The position numbers and the translations under genes were made by a program. The notes under the pieces were generated by a model. That model did not search any database and was not told where the DNA came from. It saw only the letters and a program-made list of their open reading frames with translations. A stretch of DNA of 64,000 nt from Candidatus Babelota bacterium (GTDB lineage Bacteria; Babelota; Babeliae; Babelales; Chromulinivoraceae), in contig JACPFN010000002.1 of the NCBI GenBank assembly GCA_016183005.1, positions 1-64,000 on the forward strand, written 5' to 3'. Shown here piece by piece: positions 48,071 through 57,283 of this stretch; position 1 is the stretch's first letter; every line of letters begins with the position of its first letter.

Positions 48071-48982
48071 TTATAATTTGTTAATCTTTGCAAATGGTTG
48101 ACGTTCTGGGGTCTGTTTATGTTTAACCAATTCATGGCATTGGGTGCTGCAGGTATTATTGAGTGCCTGAGCGCAAGAAGGACAGGATGTGAAGTGTTTA
48201 TTGCAAAGGGCATTTTTGCAGTTATAGTATTCGTCGCTTGGTGTGGGACAATTTAAGCATTTGCTTAAAATATCATCATTTGCTCGTACGGTGATACGGT
48301 TATCAAATACATAATTTTTACCGCGAAAGTGTCCATCTGGAAACTGTTCTATATATCGATGAATTCCACCTTCAAGTTGTACCACTTTCTTTGCGATATT
48401 TTTTACATTTAAATATGCAGTTGCGCGTTCACAACGAACACCTCCCGTGCAGTACATAAAAACTGTCTTATCTTTGAGTGTGTTGATGTTTTCATCAATC
48501 CATTGTGGAAATTGTCTGAAATAGCGTGTTTGAGGATTGATGGCGTTTATGAATTTGCCAACAGCAATTTCATAACTATTGCGTGTATCGATGATAACTA
48601 AATCTTGAGGTGGATTATTTAAAAGATCATGAATTTCTTGTGGGCTTAGGTGTTCTGCTGTATCTTTGACTGTTAATTGTTCAGGATCAACACCAAGGTT
48701 TACGATCTCTTTTTTGACGCTAATTTTCATGCGAGGGAAAGCTTCAGCTCCACCTGGTGCTGTTTTAAAGTCGATATCACTAAAAAGAGGATGTTCATTC
48801 ATAGCTTTGATGTATGCTTGAGTAGCTTCATTGCTTCCACCTACAGTACCATTAATTCCTTCGTGAGCTAAGAGAATTCGGCCCGTTAATCCCAAGCTTG
48901 AACAAAGTTCTTTTTGCCATTTTTGAATTGCGATTGGATTGGGGATTTGTACGTATTTGTAATAAAGAAGGATAGTACCCAT
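48071..48982 (-). CDS. trhO: tRNA uridine-34 hydroxylase TrhO (YceA, rhodanese domain)
   Basis: 303 residues: an N-terminal domain with GLTGRILLAHEGINGTVGG and a rhodanese domain with active Cys in MYCTGGVRCERATAYL (about 180). A Cys-rich C-terminus (CLNC...CKNALC...CPSC) is a likely zinc site, as in many UPF0176 proteins. TrhO makes 5-hydroxyuridine at the tRNA wobble position. It is transcribed into murB. Confidence 0.93.
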   Translation of the reverse strand: MGTILLYYKYVQIPNPIAIQKWQKELCSSLGLTGRILLAHEGINGTVGGSNEATQAYIKAMNEHPLFSDIDFKTAPGGAEAFPRMKISVKKEIVNLGVDPEQLTVKDTAEHLSPQEIHDLLNNPPQDLVIIDTRNSYEIAVGKFINAINPQTRYFRQFPQWIDENINTLKDKTVFMYCTGGVRCERATAYLNVKNIAKKVVQLEGGIHRYIEQFPDGHFRGKNYVFDNRITVRANDDILSKCLNCPTPSDEYYNCKNALCNKHFTSCPSCAQALNNTCSTQCHELVKHKQTPERQPFAKINKL

Positions 48983-49130
48983 AGTGTATATTCCTTAGCT
49001 TAAAAATCATTGTTGGATGTACTGTATCAGAGATCTAAAAAACTGTCTACAGTTGTACAGTCATGTTGATTAGATTAATTACTTCTAGTAAATATTAAAA
49101 AATTAAAACTTCAACAATGTATTGAGCTAG

Positions 49131-49158
49131 TTGATAAATATTATAAGCGTGATATTAT
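49131..49158 (+). promoter_or_regulatory. Promoter of the ankyrin pseudogene
   Basis: TTGATA (49131-49136), a 16-nt spacer and TATTAT (49153-49158) with TG one base upstream. The gene start follows at 49199 with an AAGAGG site. Confidence 0.6.
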
Positions 49159-49198
49159 TATTTATAATTAAATTAATGACCGGATGCGAAGAGGTTTT

Positions 49199-49980
49199 AT
49201 GAAAAAATTATTATTTATGCTTACATTGATAAATCCTTTATTGGGTAATTATGAAGAACCCGAGATGATAATCGATGATATAAGGCTGGCAATTAAGGAA
49301 AAAGATTTTGATGAGTTTATATTTTTGTGTGAAAAATATATTGGGAATGGATTGGAAGATTTTGAAGATGTAGTGTGTCCGAAAGACTTTGATTCTTTGT
49401 ATTTAGAGTTTTTTCTTTTACTAGCAGATGGTAATTCAGAAAAAGCAAATGATGTTCAATACATGATTAAAAAGTGGCTTTATTGTCTTTTAAACAATAG
49501 AACAACTCTTGTACAAAAATTATTTGAATCAGGTATTAATTTAAACGAAAAATTGTATAGCCATACTAATCCTGATATTTCCATGTCGCCAATTGTTTGG
49601 ATAATGAATTACGCCATAGAAGAAAGGCTTGTTATAGTATTTACTTTGTTTAACTCTTTTTAGAGTATTTACTTTGTTCAAGAAATGGCATAGATATAAA
49701 TATAAATGATTAAAGTTATACACCATTTAGTGGGAAAACATTTTTAATGAAGGCTGCAATGCATGATAATTTAAGGATGGTTGAGATTTTGTTGAGATCT
49801 GGAGTTGATATTACAAAGAAAGATAATGAAGACGATACCGTATTAATTTATGCAGTAAATAAGTTAAGGGGGCAGTGGAGTGTTTTAAATTATTTGTTAG
49901 CATGTTTTGAAAATTGTTTTGATCAATTAGAAATAGAAAAAGTTAAAAAAATACAAGAAGAATATTTATTGTCGATTTAG
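49199..49980 (+). pseudogene. Exported ankyrin-repeat protein, broken by frameshift and nonsense codon
   Basis: A signal peptide (MKKLLFMLTLINPLLG) opens a frame that stops at 49663. The ankyrin-like remainder (TFLMKAAMHDNLRMVEILL, then RSGVDITKKD, 49741-49980) lies in another frame. Adding one T to the five-T run at 49657-49661 joins the frames and gives a plausible ankyrin stretch (LEYLLCSRNGIDININD). It is then interrupted by an in-frame TAA at 49711-49713. Its promoter still looks intact. Ankyrin proteins are common effectors in intracellular bacteria. Confidence 0.65.
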
Positions 49981-50075
49981 GTTTAAGATTTGATATAAAG
50001 ATGAATTATTCATAAAGTAGATTTTTATTGCACGAGCAAAAAACTTGGATATTTTTAATTTTTGTTTGCAAATAT

Positions 50076-50129
50076 TAGACTCTCTTGATCTTCATTTTGG
50101 GGAATTTTAAAAGAGTCTATTTATTTTTT
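50076..50129 (+). terminator. Terminator hairpin of a repeated type (copy 1)
   Basis: TAGACTCT pairs with AGAGTCTA (8 bp plus further pairs after one mismatch), followed by a T-rich tract TTTATTTTTTAAAT. It lies 96 nt after the ankyrin pseudogene. A near copy, including flanking bases, is at 57284-57337. Confidence 0.65.
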
Positions 50130-50191
50130 AAATAAAAAAATCTACTTTGTGTGCGGATTGATCTAAATGTTTGGTGAATTCATCGATCTTT

Positions 50192-50240
50192 AAAATAAAG
50201 ATAGGCAAGATTTAAAAAACCTTGCCTATCTTTATTTTTT
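50192..50240. terminator. Terminator after rpmG
   Basis: A perfect 18-bp stem (core AAAGATAGGCAAG / CTTGCCTATCTTT) with an 11-nt loop and T tracts on both strands, 15 nt beyond the rpmG stop codon. Confidence 0.88.
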
Positions 50241-50255
50241 AAAAGAAGAATTTTT

Positions 50256-50417
50256 TTATTTTTCTTCTTTGTATGTTACATGCTTACGAACAACTGGGTC
50301 ATATTTTTTAATTTCAATACGCTCAGGTGTATTTTTTTTGTTTTTGAATGTTGAATAGATATGTGAGCTTTCTGTGCTTTTAAGCTTGATGATATGACGG
50401 TTTTCTTTTTTTGCCAT
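50256..50417 (-). CDS. rpmG: Ribosomal protein bL33
   Basis: 53 residues, beginning [18 protein letters not shown] and containing [19 protein letters not shown] then [12 protein letters not shown]. This matches bL33 in length and order. The zinc-binding CxxC pairs of the C+ form are absent, so it is a C- (zinc-independent) version. It is encoded alone, with a strong terminator behind it. Confidence 0.95.
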   Translation of the reverse strand: MAKKENRHIIKLKSTESSHIYSTFKNKKNTPERIEIKKYDPVVRKHVTYKEEK

Positions 50418-50620
50418 GATTTAAAATCCTTTTGGGCGAAATTTGATCAAATTCTTATTTAGTATAAAAGAAAAGTTTGATTACGTCTAGGGGGAACATT
50501 TTTAATGTTTCGTGATAATTATTATTATCCTTATTAAGGTGGCAAGGTACCTATTATTTAAGTAGGGGCTTTATTTATTAGAAGGCTTATGTTAGTTAGT
50601 AAGCTCTATGGTGTTTTGTT

Positions 50621-51001
50621 ATGATTGGTGATAATTATTTTATTTTGGTGGGGTTTGGCGTGTTTTTAAATAAAAAAATTAAAATATTAGCGCTTCTGTT
50701 TTTAGCCAAAAGCATTGTTTCTAGTGATTCGTTTTCTGCTGTTTGTGATAAAATATCAGATGAAGATATGAAAGCGATAAAAGAAGAGGTTCTCAGGTAT
50801 AGATATTTTAATCTTGTACAGCAATGTGAGCTTGTTATAAAGATGGGACAAGAGCTATTGAGTAGTTTTGGAACTATTAAAAATTTTGCACTTGCTCATA
50901 TGAGTTTGGATGATGGTTTAGATCATTCAGAGGGAGCGATGCGATCTTTTGGGGTGGAAAAACTAGCTGAAAATTGTATAGCTGATATGGAAGATAGTTA
51001 G
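50621..51001 (+). CDS. Small secreted helical protein, unknown function
   Basis: 126 residues from 50621; a signal-like segment (KIKILALLFLAKSIVSSDS) may begin at a later start, as the first 15 residues look untypical. The mature part is helical with two cysteines (AVCDKISDEDM; QQCELVIKM) and a third near the end. No motif is known. It stands alone between rpmG and pheT. Confidence 0.45.
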   Translation: MIGDNYFILVGFGVFLNKKIKILALLFLAKSIVSSDSFSAVCDKISDEDMKAIKEEVLRYRYFNLVQQCELVIKMGQELLSSFGTIKNFALAHMSLDDGLDHSEGAMRSFGVEKLAENCIADMEDS

Positions 51002-51127
51002 TAGTTGTAATGTATTTTGATTTATAAAGATAGTTTTATTTTGGCTATAAGGCATGTATTTTTTTTAAAAATCTTTTTATACTGATCTTTGCTAGAAATT
51101 TCGTAAAAGGCAGAACGAAAGACATTT

Positions 51128-53455
51128 ATGAAGATCTTACTCTCTTGGCTTCTTGATTATATTGATTGTTCATTAACTGATATCAATATTCATAATATTA
51201 TTCATCTTTTTAATATCCGTACTGCAGAAATTGAGTCTTATGAACGTATATCGCTACCCATAACATCTTGGTATGCAGGTCAAGCAAGGGCAATAATTGA
51301 TGGTAAAGTTGATTTTTGGTGTCCTGAGCGCGATGAATTAATTACGCTTGCGGCGCGCAAGGATATTATTATTGAAAAATGGTATTTAGTTGTTCTTGAA
51401 AATGGTTGTTGGCGTTGGCTTCTTTTGTCTGATTTAGATAAGGATCGTGAAGGTATTATGCCTGCTGTACATGTAGAGAAGAAAGATCAAAAAGGCACTT
51501 GGCGTATAGGTCTTCTTGAAGTTGATTATGTTTTTGATGTTGATAATAAATCGATCAATCATCGACCAGATCTCTGGGGGCATTATGGTATTGCAAGAGA
51601 AATAGCCGCATTCCTAAATAAACCACTTAGACCGCTTGATTCATTTTTGCATCATCATCCGATAGTATCGTATCAACAAATCTCTGGTAATTATTTAAAA
51701 GAAGGTATTTCTGTTGAAATTCAAAATCAAACAGGTTGTTCTCGTTTTGCAGCTGTAAAGTGTAAGCAATCAAAGTATCAAGACTGCTCAGTTCAAATGG
51801 CAATTCGTTTGGCTTTAGTTGGAGCCAAACCGATGAATGCTATCGTTGATCTTACTAATTATGTAATGTTTGATATTGGTCATCCTATGCATGTGTTTGA
51901 TGCGGCAGCGTTTTCAGATAATAGTATGATTGTTCGCGAAGCCTTTAAGGGTGAAAGTTTGCAGCTTTTGGATGAGCAGGATGTAAAGCTTGAATCTGTT
52001 GATATTGTGATAGCTGATAAAAGTCATGCTGTATCTTTGGCCGGGATTATGGGTGGTGCAAGTTCGGGATATCATGAAAAAACGGAGCATATAATTTTAG
52101 AAGCAGCTGGTTTTAATCCAGCAATGATTAGAAAAACCGCACAGCGTCTTAAATTGAGATCTGAAGCATCAATGCGTTTTGAAAAAGATTTAGATCCGAT
52201 GCAAAATATTGTTGCAATACAAAGATTCTTATATTTGGCAAAGCTGTTGGGAGTTCTTTCTGTTGATACAGAGTTTCCTATTGTTTCTGTTGGCAAGACT
52301 TTTGAACAAAAAACTTGTAAGTTTTCTCATCATTTTATACAGGTTCGTTTAGGTATGAATATTGAATCAGAGTTTATTTTGAAATCTTTAAAAAAATTAG
52401 GATTTCATACCTTATATGATAAAGAAACGCATGAGTATCAAGTGACCATTCCTACCTATCGCGCAACAAAGGATATAAATATTGCAGAGGATATTATTGA
52501 AGAGATCATTCGTTCATTCGGTTTTGAAAATATTGTTCCGCAGATGCCGGTTCGGGCAATGGTACCATTTGAGTTAGATCGAGTTTTTAATCTTAGAAAA
52601 ATTAAAGAGCATTTGGCGCATGGTATGCATATGCATGAACTGCGTGAATATATGATGTATGATGCTTCATTTATTACAAAGCTTACCGTTGATTTAGTAC
52701 CAGCTGTTCATGTTAAAAGCCCGCTTTCTGAAAATTGGACCATGTTGGTAACATCATTGATTCCTCACTTAGTAAAGGCTGTAGTGTATAATAATGTTGA
52801 GCATGATCATCTAAGATTTTTTGAATTTAATAGAATTTGGTCTAAGGATACAGAATCATTTTTAGAGCATAAAGTATTGTCGGGAATTATGTATGATAAA
52901 AAATCATTAGATTTTTATAATTGTAAGTCTGAGCTTGCGACATTATTTGATATGTTAGGTATTTCGGTTACCTATAAAAAATCATCCAAAGTTACATATC
53001 CATGGTACGATACGCATCAGTCAGCAGAACTGGTTTATCAAGGTAAAGTTATCGGTACAGCTGGGATGGTATCCTATGCTTGGATGCACAAAGTAGTTGA
53101 TGGCCATGCATTTATTTTTGAAATTGACGGTGAATTTTTAGAAAATTTAAAAGCTCCATTGATGAAATTTAAGTCATGGTCAAAATATCAAGATGTCTCT
53201 TATGATATTAGTTTATTTGTACCGTTTGTGGTTACATCAGATACATTGAGTACAGCTATTAAAAGTGCTCATCAAAATATTATTGATGTACATGTTGTTG
53301 ATTTCTTTGAAAAGCAAGAATGGCCAAATCATAGAGCTGTAACCGTACGTTATACAATGAGCAATCTTGAAAGAACTATGACTAAATCTGATTTAGATCA
53401 AATAGTAGTCTCTGTTGGTAATGCGCTTAAGGAATACAATGTTGAAATACGTTAA
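51128..53455 (+). CDS. pheT: Phenylalanyl-tRNA synthetase beta subunit
   Basis: 775 residues. The N-terminal B1 part (MKILLSWLLDYIDC) leads to a region (about 45-150) that should be the EMAP-like tRNA-binding domain but lacks its usual hallmarks. The B3/B4 core is clear (NRPD-like NHRPDLWGHYGIAREI; PMNAIVDLTNYVMFDIGHPMH, AGIMGG). B5, the catalytic-like domain and the C-terminal anticodon-binding B8 domain (SYDISLFVPF...) follow. pheS is not adjacent. lspA starts inside its last codons. Confidence 0.94.
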   Translation: MKILLSWLLDYIDCSLTDINIHNIIHLFNIRTAEIESYERISLPITSWYAGQARAIIDGKVDFWCPERDELITLAARKDIIIEKWYLVVLENGCWRWLLLSDLDKDREGIMPAVHVEKKDQKGTWRIGLLEVDYVFDVDNKSINHRPDLWGHYGIAREIAAFLNKPLRPLDSFLHHHPIVSYQQISGNYLKEGISVEIQNQTGCSRFAAVKCKQSKYQDCSVQMAIRLALVGAKPMNAIVDLTNYVMFDIGHPMHVFDAAAFSDNSMIVREAFKGESLQLLDEQDVKLESVDIVIADKSHAVSLAGIMGGASSGYHEKTEHIILEAAGFNPAMIRKTAQRLKLRSEASMRFEKDLDPMQNIVAIQRFLYLAKLLGVLSVDTEFPIVSVGKTFEQKTCKFSHHFIQVRLGMNIESEFILKSLKKLGFHTLYDKETHEYQVTIPTYRATKDINIAEDIIEEIIRSFGFENIVPQMPVRAMVPFELDRVFNLRKIKEHLAHGMHMHELREYMMYDASFITKLTVDLVPAVHVKSPLSENWTMLVTSLIPHLVKAVVYNNVEHDHLRFFEFNRIWSKDTESFLEHKVLSGIMYDKKSLDFYNCKSELATLFDMLGISVTYKKSSKVTYPWYDTHQSAELVYQGKVIGTAGMVSYAWMHKVVDGHAFIFEIDGEFLENLKAPLMKFKSWSKYQDVSYDISLFVPFVVTSDTLSTAIKSAHQNIIDVHVVDFFEKQEWPNHRAVTVRYTMSNLERTMTKSDLDQIVVSVGNALKEYNVEIR

Positions 53456-53897
53456 TTATTGGATAATTTTTTTTATATCATTTTTTCTTGATCGTATTAC
53501 AAAGTATTGGATTATAACCGGTATTATTAAGCCTCAGGTTATAGGTAGTTGTTTTAATATTTATATCACTTTTAATCGCGGTATTGCATGGGGTATTGGA
53601 AGTAATTTTCATAGCTATTATAGTAATATTTTATATTTTTTTATAGCAGGGTTACTGATCTATTTTATCTATTATTTAAAAAGTATTTTGCATAATAAAA
53701 TTCTTTCTGTTGCTTGCATGCTTATTCTTGCTGGAGGAATTTCTAATTTTATAGATCGTATTTGGTATGGCGCTGTTGTTGATTTTCTCCAGCTACACTG
53801 GAATTATTGGTATTTCCCCGTATTTAATGTTGCAGATGTCAGTATTACTGTTGGCGCATTATTTATTTTGTATGATTTATGTAAAGCGCAAGAGTAA
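53439..53897 (+). CDS. lspA: Lipoprotein signal peptidase LspA
   Basis: 152 residues from the ATG at 53439, which overlaps pheT by 17 bases. Four membrane helices and the aspartyl protease motifs ISNFIDRIWYGAVVDFL and FPVFNVADVSI (catalytic Asp in each) are present, and NRGIAWG matches the family 'N.G.A.G'. LspA cleaves the signal peptide of prolipoproteins after Lgt has acted. Confidence 0.95.
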   Translation: MLKYVNYWIIFFISFFLDRITKYWIITGIIKPQVIGSCFNIYITFNRGIAWGIGSNFHSYYSNILYFFIAGLLIYFIYYLKSILHNKILSVACMLILAGGISNFIDRIWYGAVVDFLQLHWNYWYFPVFNVADVSITVGALFILYDLCKAQE

Positions 53898-53903
53898 GGG
53901 ACT

Positions 53904-54572
53904 ATGCAGATTGCTATTGATTTTGCAAAAAAAATATATGATCTCATTGCATATATTATAGCTCCACCATTGTGTTATGCTTGTCGTTTATATATGCAAC
54001 AGCGTGCAGTTTTATGTTTTAAATGCGATCAAGCCATTGAGATAATTGCTCCAAAGATGTTTAAAATTAATGAAAAATATATTTTGACAGTTTATACAGT
54101 TTCTCGTTATACAGAACCATTACGTCCGATGCTTTTTGCTAAATATCGTAGCGATGAAATTGTTCTTGAAAAGTTAGCAGATATTATTTGGCAAAAGTCC
54201 GTTTTGTCATTAGTTCAGTTTGATTACTTAATACCGATTCCATTGCATTGGTCACGAGTTGTAAAGCGTGGTTTTAATCAGGCAGAGCTTTTGGCTAATC
54301 GATTTGCAAAGCATAGCAAAATTCCTGTTTTGAGATGTCTTAAGCGTGAACGAAAGACCGAATATCAGGTACGTGTTGTACATGGTGATCGCACTACAAA
54401 TATTAAAAGATCGATGATAGCAAACTTAGAAGCAAAACAGATTACTGGCAAGCATATTATGTTGGTAGACGATTCTTGTACAACGGGAGCAACGGCACTT
54501 GAGGCAGCACGAGCGCTTGTTCCATTTAAACCCGCCTCTATTAATATGATTGTTGCATGCAGGGCATTATAA
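53904..54572 (+). CDS. ComF-family phosphoribosyltransferase-like protein
   Basis: 222 residues: an N-terminal zinc-finger-like CYAC...CFKC (about 23-44), IPIPLHWSRVVKRGFNQAELLA (the ComF 'RG(F/Y)NQ' motif) and the PRPP-binding loop MLVDDSCTTGATALEAA. ComF members are linked to DNA uptake or to recombination-associated processing, but the enzymatic role is unsettled. It starts 6 nt after lspA and converges on the LigD-like gene. Confidence 0.9.
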   Translation: MQIAIDFAKKIYDLIAYIIAPPLCYACRLYMQQRAVLCFKCDQAIEIIAPKMFKINEKYILTVYTVSRYTEPLRPMLFAKYRSDEIVLEKLADIIWQKSVLSLVQFDYLIPIPLHWSRVVKRGFNQAELLANRFAKHSKIPVLRCLKRERKTEYQVRVVHGDRTTNIKRSMIANLEAKQITGKHIMLVDDSCTTGATALEAARALVPFKPASINMIVACRAL

Positions 54573-54576
54573 AAAA

Positions 54577-55434
54577 TTAAAATTTTAATAAGTTACCATC
54601 GATTTTTTTTCGATTTTTTTCGAAATCTTTCCAAACATCACCCTTTATTTTTAGTCGTTTAAATACAGTATTGATAGTAATTTGTTGAGGCTTTATTTTA
54701 TTGAGCTCCTTCCATTCAATAGGAGTTGCTATGGGAGCTTTTTCTATAGCTCTGACGCTATAAGCGGCGACCGAGGTCTGTCCGTAAGAGTTGCGTAGGT
54801 AATCAATAAAAATTTTATCATTACGCTCTTTTATCTTAAGATTTTTAGTTATAATTTTTGGGTATTTATTGACCAGTTCTAGCGCTAGTTTTTTTGTAAA
54901 TTTATGTATTATGTCGAAATTATATTCAGGCTTAATGGGTATAACGATGTGATATCCTTTAGATCCTGTTGTCATAAGAAAGGGAACTAGATTATAATTT
55001 TCTATTATTTTTTTCATTTCAGTTACGGCAAATCGTAGTTGTTTTAAATCATTTGTAGATGGATCGAAATCAAAGACGATTTTGTCAGGGTTGTTAACAT
55101 TTTTGGTGTTACTTAACCAACTGTGAAATGTTATAGTTGCTTGATTGACTAGATATAATAATGATTTTTGATTAGCTATGACAACTAATGTTTGCTTTTC
55201 ACCTTTTTTAAGATTAATTGTTTTCCGTTTAATATAAGCAGGAAAATATTGGGGGATCTGTTTTTGGTAGAAAAAATCTTGATCTATTCCGTTGGGATAT
55301 CTCAGCAGAACCATAAGGTGATTTTTGCAGTATTTTAAAAAATATGGAGCTATTTTTTGATAATAAAGAGTTATATTTTCTTTAGTAATTTTTGTTTGGG
55401 GAAACCAAATTTTATTTTTATGAGAAAGTTTCAT
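54577..55434 (-). CDS. Stand-alone LigD-type primase-polymerase domain
   Basis: 285 residues of the archaeo-eukaryotic primase fold found as PolDom in LigD. The start has HKNKIWFP, the metal-binding DxD is IVFDFDPS (about 135), then TTGSKGYHIVIPI and the third acid in IFIDYLRNSYGQTSVAAYSVR. LigD also carries ligase and phosphoesterase domains, which are absent, and no Ku is adjacent. It may fill gaps in end joining with partners elsewhere. Confidence 0.88.
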   Translation of the reverse strand: MKLSHKNKIWFPQTKITKENITLYYQKIAPYFLKYCKNHLMVLLRYPNGIDQDFFYQKQIPQYFPAYIKRKTINLKKGEKQTLVVIANQKSLLYLVNQATITFHSWLSNTKNVNNPDKIVFDFDPSTNDLKQLRFAVTEMKKIIENYNLVPFLMTTGSKGYHIVIPIKPEYNFDIIHKFTKKLALELVNKYPKIITKNLKIKERNDKIFIDYLRNSYGQTSVAAYSVRAIEKAPIATPIEWKELNKIKPQQITINTVFKRLKIKGDVWKDFEKNRKKIDGNLLKF

Positions 55435-55580
55435 TACAATCCTTTAAGGTGGTATTTTTTTTATAGATATAGTAATTTTTATAAAATTTAAATAGAGCTA
55501 TGTTTGTAGAGATGACCAGTATTATACTATTTGATATCTTTGGTAGGGTTTGTAATTAAAAAACTTTCAGGGGGTTGAAT

Positions 55581-56429
55581 ATGCGCTTTCTTCATATAAT
55601 TTTATTTTGTTTTGCTATCAAGCAGCTTGAGGCTGTAGATATAACAGTTTGGGTGCATGGAACATATCCTGCCCTAAAAGTCTTGCGTGCGAAATGGTGC
55701 CCCGTTAAACCTATGGTTTATGTTGAAGATGGTCTTTCTTTAGCTAAAAAATTACCTAAAAATTATTATTTTTATAAACTAGCTGAGTCTTTGCATGAGC
55801 TTGAACCAAGGTTGTATAATTTGAATCATATATATACCTATGGTTGGCATTCAAGCAATGTTTCTCCTAAGCAGCGCATCAAAGAGGGAAAAAATTTATA
55901 TAAGGCTATTGAAAAGCTGCTTGCTAAATACCAAGAGAAGTATCGTGATATAAAATTAAGAATAGTTGGATTCTCTCATGGTGGAAACGTTATTTTAAAT
56001 ATGATATCACATCTGCCATTTAAAAAAAATTGTGTTCCTGTTGAAGTTGTTTTAATGGGGACACCTGTGCAAGAATCGACTCGTCATTTAATTAATAGTC
56101 CATATATAAAAAAAGCATATTCCTTTTATTCTCAGGGGGATTGGATTCAAAGAATAGACATACAAAGATTTCATTGTAATTGTCCTAACGGATCACCTTT
56201 TTTGTCTTCGAGGGTTTTTAGGGATACCGATAAGGTTCAGCAGATTTGCTTAACTATTAATGGTAAAAAGATTGGACATACGAAATATCGTTCAATTTTA
56301 AAATATTTACCGGATATGATGCTTCAAGTTGAACAAAAATTATGCCAAAATCCATTATCGCAAATGTTACATTTTGACTATAAAATTACTCAGCAGAAAA
56401 ATAGTAAAAAGAAGCGTGAAAATAAGTAG
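55581..56429 (+). CDS. Secreted alpha/beta-hydrolase (lipase/esterase-like)
   Basis: 282 residues from MRFLHIILFCFAIKQLEA, a signal peptide; a TTG two codons upstream is also open. Lipase-like features are the oxyanion strand VWVHGTYP, the nucleophile elbow IVGFSHGGNV (GFSHG, about 136), a plausible acid in FYSQGDWIQRID and a His in KKIGHTKYRS. Such enzymes hydrolyse lipids or esters; substrate unknown. The C-terminus is Lys-rich. It is followed by an AT-rich terminator hairpin. Confidence 0.7.
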   Translation: MRFLHIILFCFAIKQLEAVDITVWVHGTYPALKVLRAKWCPVKPMVYVEDGLSLAKKLPKNYYFYKLAESLHELEPRLYNLNHIYTYGWHSSNVSPKQRIKEGKNLYKAIEKLLAKYQEKYRDIKLRIVGFSHGGNVILNMISHLPFKKNCVPVEVVLMGTPVQESTRHLINSPYIKKAYSFYSQGDWIQRIDIQRFHCNCPNGSPFLSSRVFRDTDKVQQICLTINGKKIGHTKYRSILKYLPDMMLQVEQKLCQNPLSQMLHFDYKITQQKNSKKKRENK

Positions 56430-56433
56430 TATC

Positions 56434-56464
56434 TATTGTTTTTATTTTTCAAATAAAAACAATA
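56434..56464. terminator. AT-rich terminator-like hairpin
   Basis: TATTGTTTTTATTT pairs with AAATAAAAACAATA (14 bp, 3-nt loop) directly after the hydrolase stop. The stem has a single G-C pair and no extra T tract, so efficiency is doubtful. Confidence 0.45.
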
Positions 56465-56476
56465 TGAACCATTTAG

Positions 56477-56505
56477 TTAACTTTCTTATAATTTTAAGCT
56501 ATACT
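56477..56505 (+). promoter_or_regulatory. Promoter for the 56561 gene
   Basis: TTAACT, a 17-nt spacer and TATACT end 55 nt before the ATG at 56561. Confidence 0.5.
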
Positions 56506-56560
56506 AGTTCAGTAAAGAGCCTTTTGTTTGTTTTGAAAATTAATTACTAGGCGGATAAAA

Positions 56561-57130
56561 ATGAAAAAAAATATAATAGTCACATCTATTTTAAGTTATT
56601 TTGTAATATACGGATCAACTGCGTTGTTTGGATCGAGTATGTCATCATCAGCTCTTCAGCAATTCCCTAGAGATGTAGGCTCTTCTTGTGAAGAAATTAA
56701 TCCATTTTTTGGAAAAAATGACGCTTTTGGCCAAGATTTTGATAAAAGCCGAAGTTTTTTTCGTAGTTGTCATAGGGGAGATTTTGATCACGCATATGAA
56801 ATATTATCTGAAGCTGAATCTGGGTCAATAGATATACGTGCAATAGTAATGGGATTTAGTTCTAATTCGCCTGTAAACGATGAGGTAGTTTTTTCTTTGC
56901 CACTTTTCGAGCTTATGCTTGCTGATCCTTGCGTTGCAAGTATGGATGAAATCATTTTAGCAGGAGTAGTTCAAATGTTGGCAGAAAGCTCTCATAATCA
57001 AGCAATGGCAGCTTATTTGAGCAGTCCGAATGTTCCAAAATTTAATAAAAAGTTTTGGACTGCAATTGTAACACAATATCCAGATTCAAGTGTTGTTGAT
57101 ATGATTCGAACAACGTTTGGTATTGTTTAA
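56561..57130 (+). CDS. Exported protein, unknown function
   Basis: 189 residues with a signal-like start (NIIVTSILSYFVIYGSTALFG) and a helical domain. 'FFRSCHRGDFDHAYEIL' and the following acidic stretch look like one degenerate ankyrin or other helical-repeat unit, but not convincingly. The 3' flank carries the same unusual terminator as the ankyrin pseudogene, which hints at common ancestry of the two loci. Function unknown. Confidence 0.5.
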   Translation: MKKNIIVTSILSYFVIYGSTALFGSSMSSSALQQFPRDVGSSCEEINPFFGKNDAFGQDFDKSRSFFRSCHRGDFDHAYEILSEAESGSIDIRAIVMGFSSNSPVNDEVVFSLPLFELMLADPCVASMDEIILAGVVQMLAESSHNQAMAAYLSSPNVPKFNKKFWTAIVTQYPDSSVVDMIRTTFGIV

Positions 57131-57283
57131 GATTTGAGTTAATTAAGCTTGGCGGTTAATTGATAAAAATTATTTAAAAATTATTCTATCGCTGCTGCCA
57201 ACTATTCTTTTAAATATAGAAAAAATTTTTCTGTTGGCTTTAGTAATAAATTTAAATCTTTTTGATTTTTGCTTGTAATGATA

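Noticed and set aside
48052-48213. Longer N-terminus for murB from an ATG at 48213
   Set aside because: The extension lies inside the trhO coding region and has no MurB character; a GTG at 48051 with a ribosome site fits better.
49635-49678. 28-bp tandem duplication (AGTATTTACTTTGTT twice) as the cause of the ankyrin frameshift
   Set aside because: Removing 28 bp leads to a frame that does not join the ankyrin repeat; one added T in the T run does. The short direct repeat may be chance in AT-rich sequence or a separate event.
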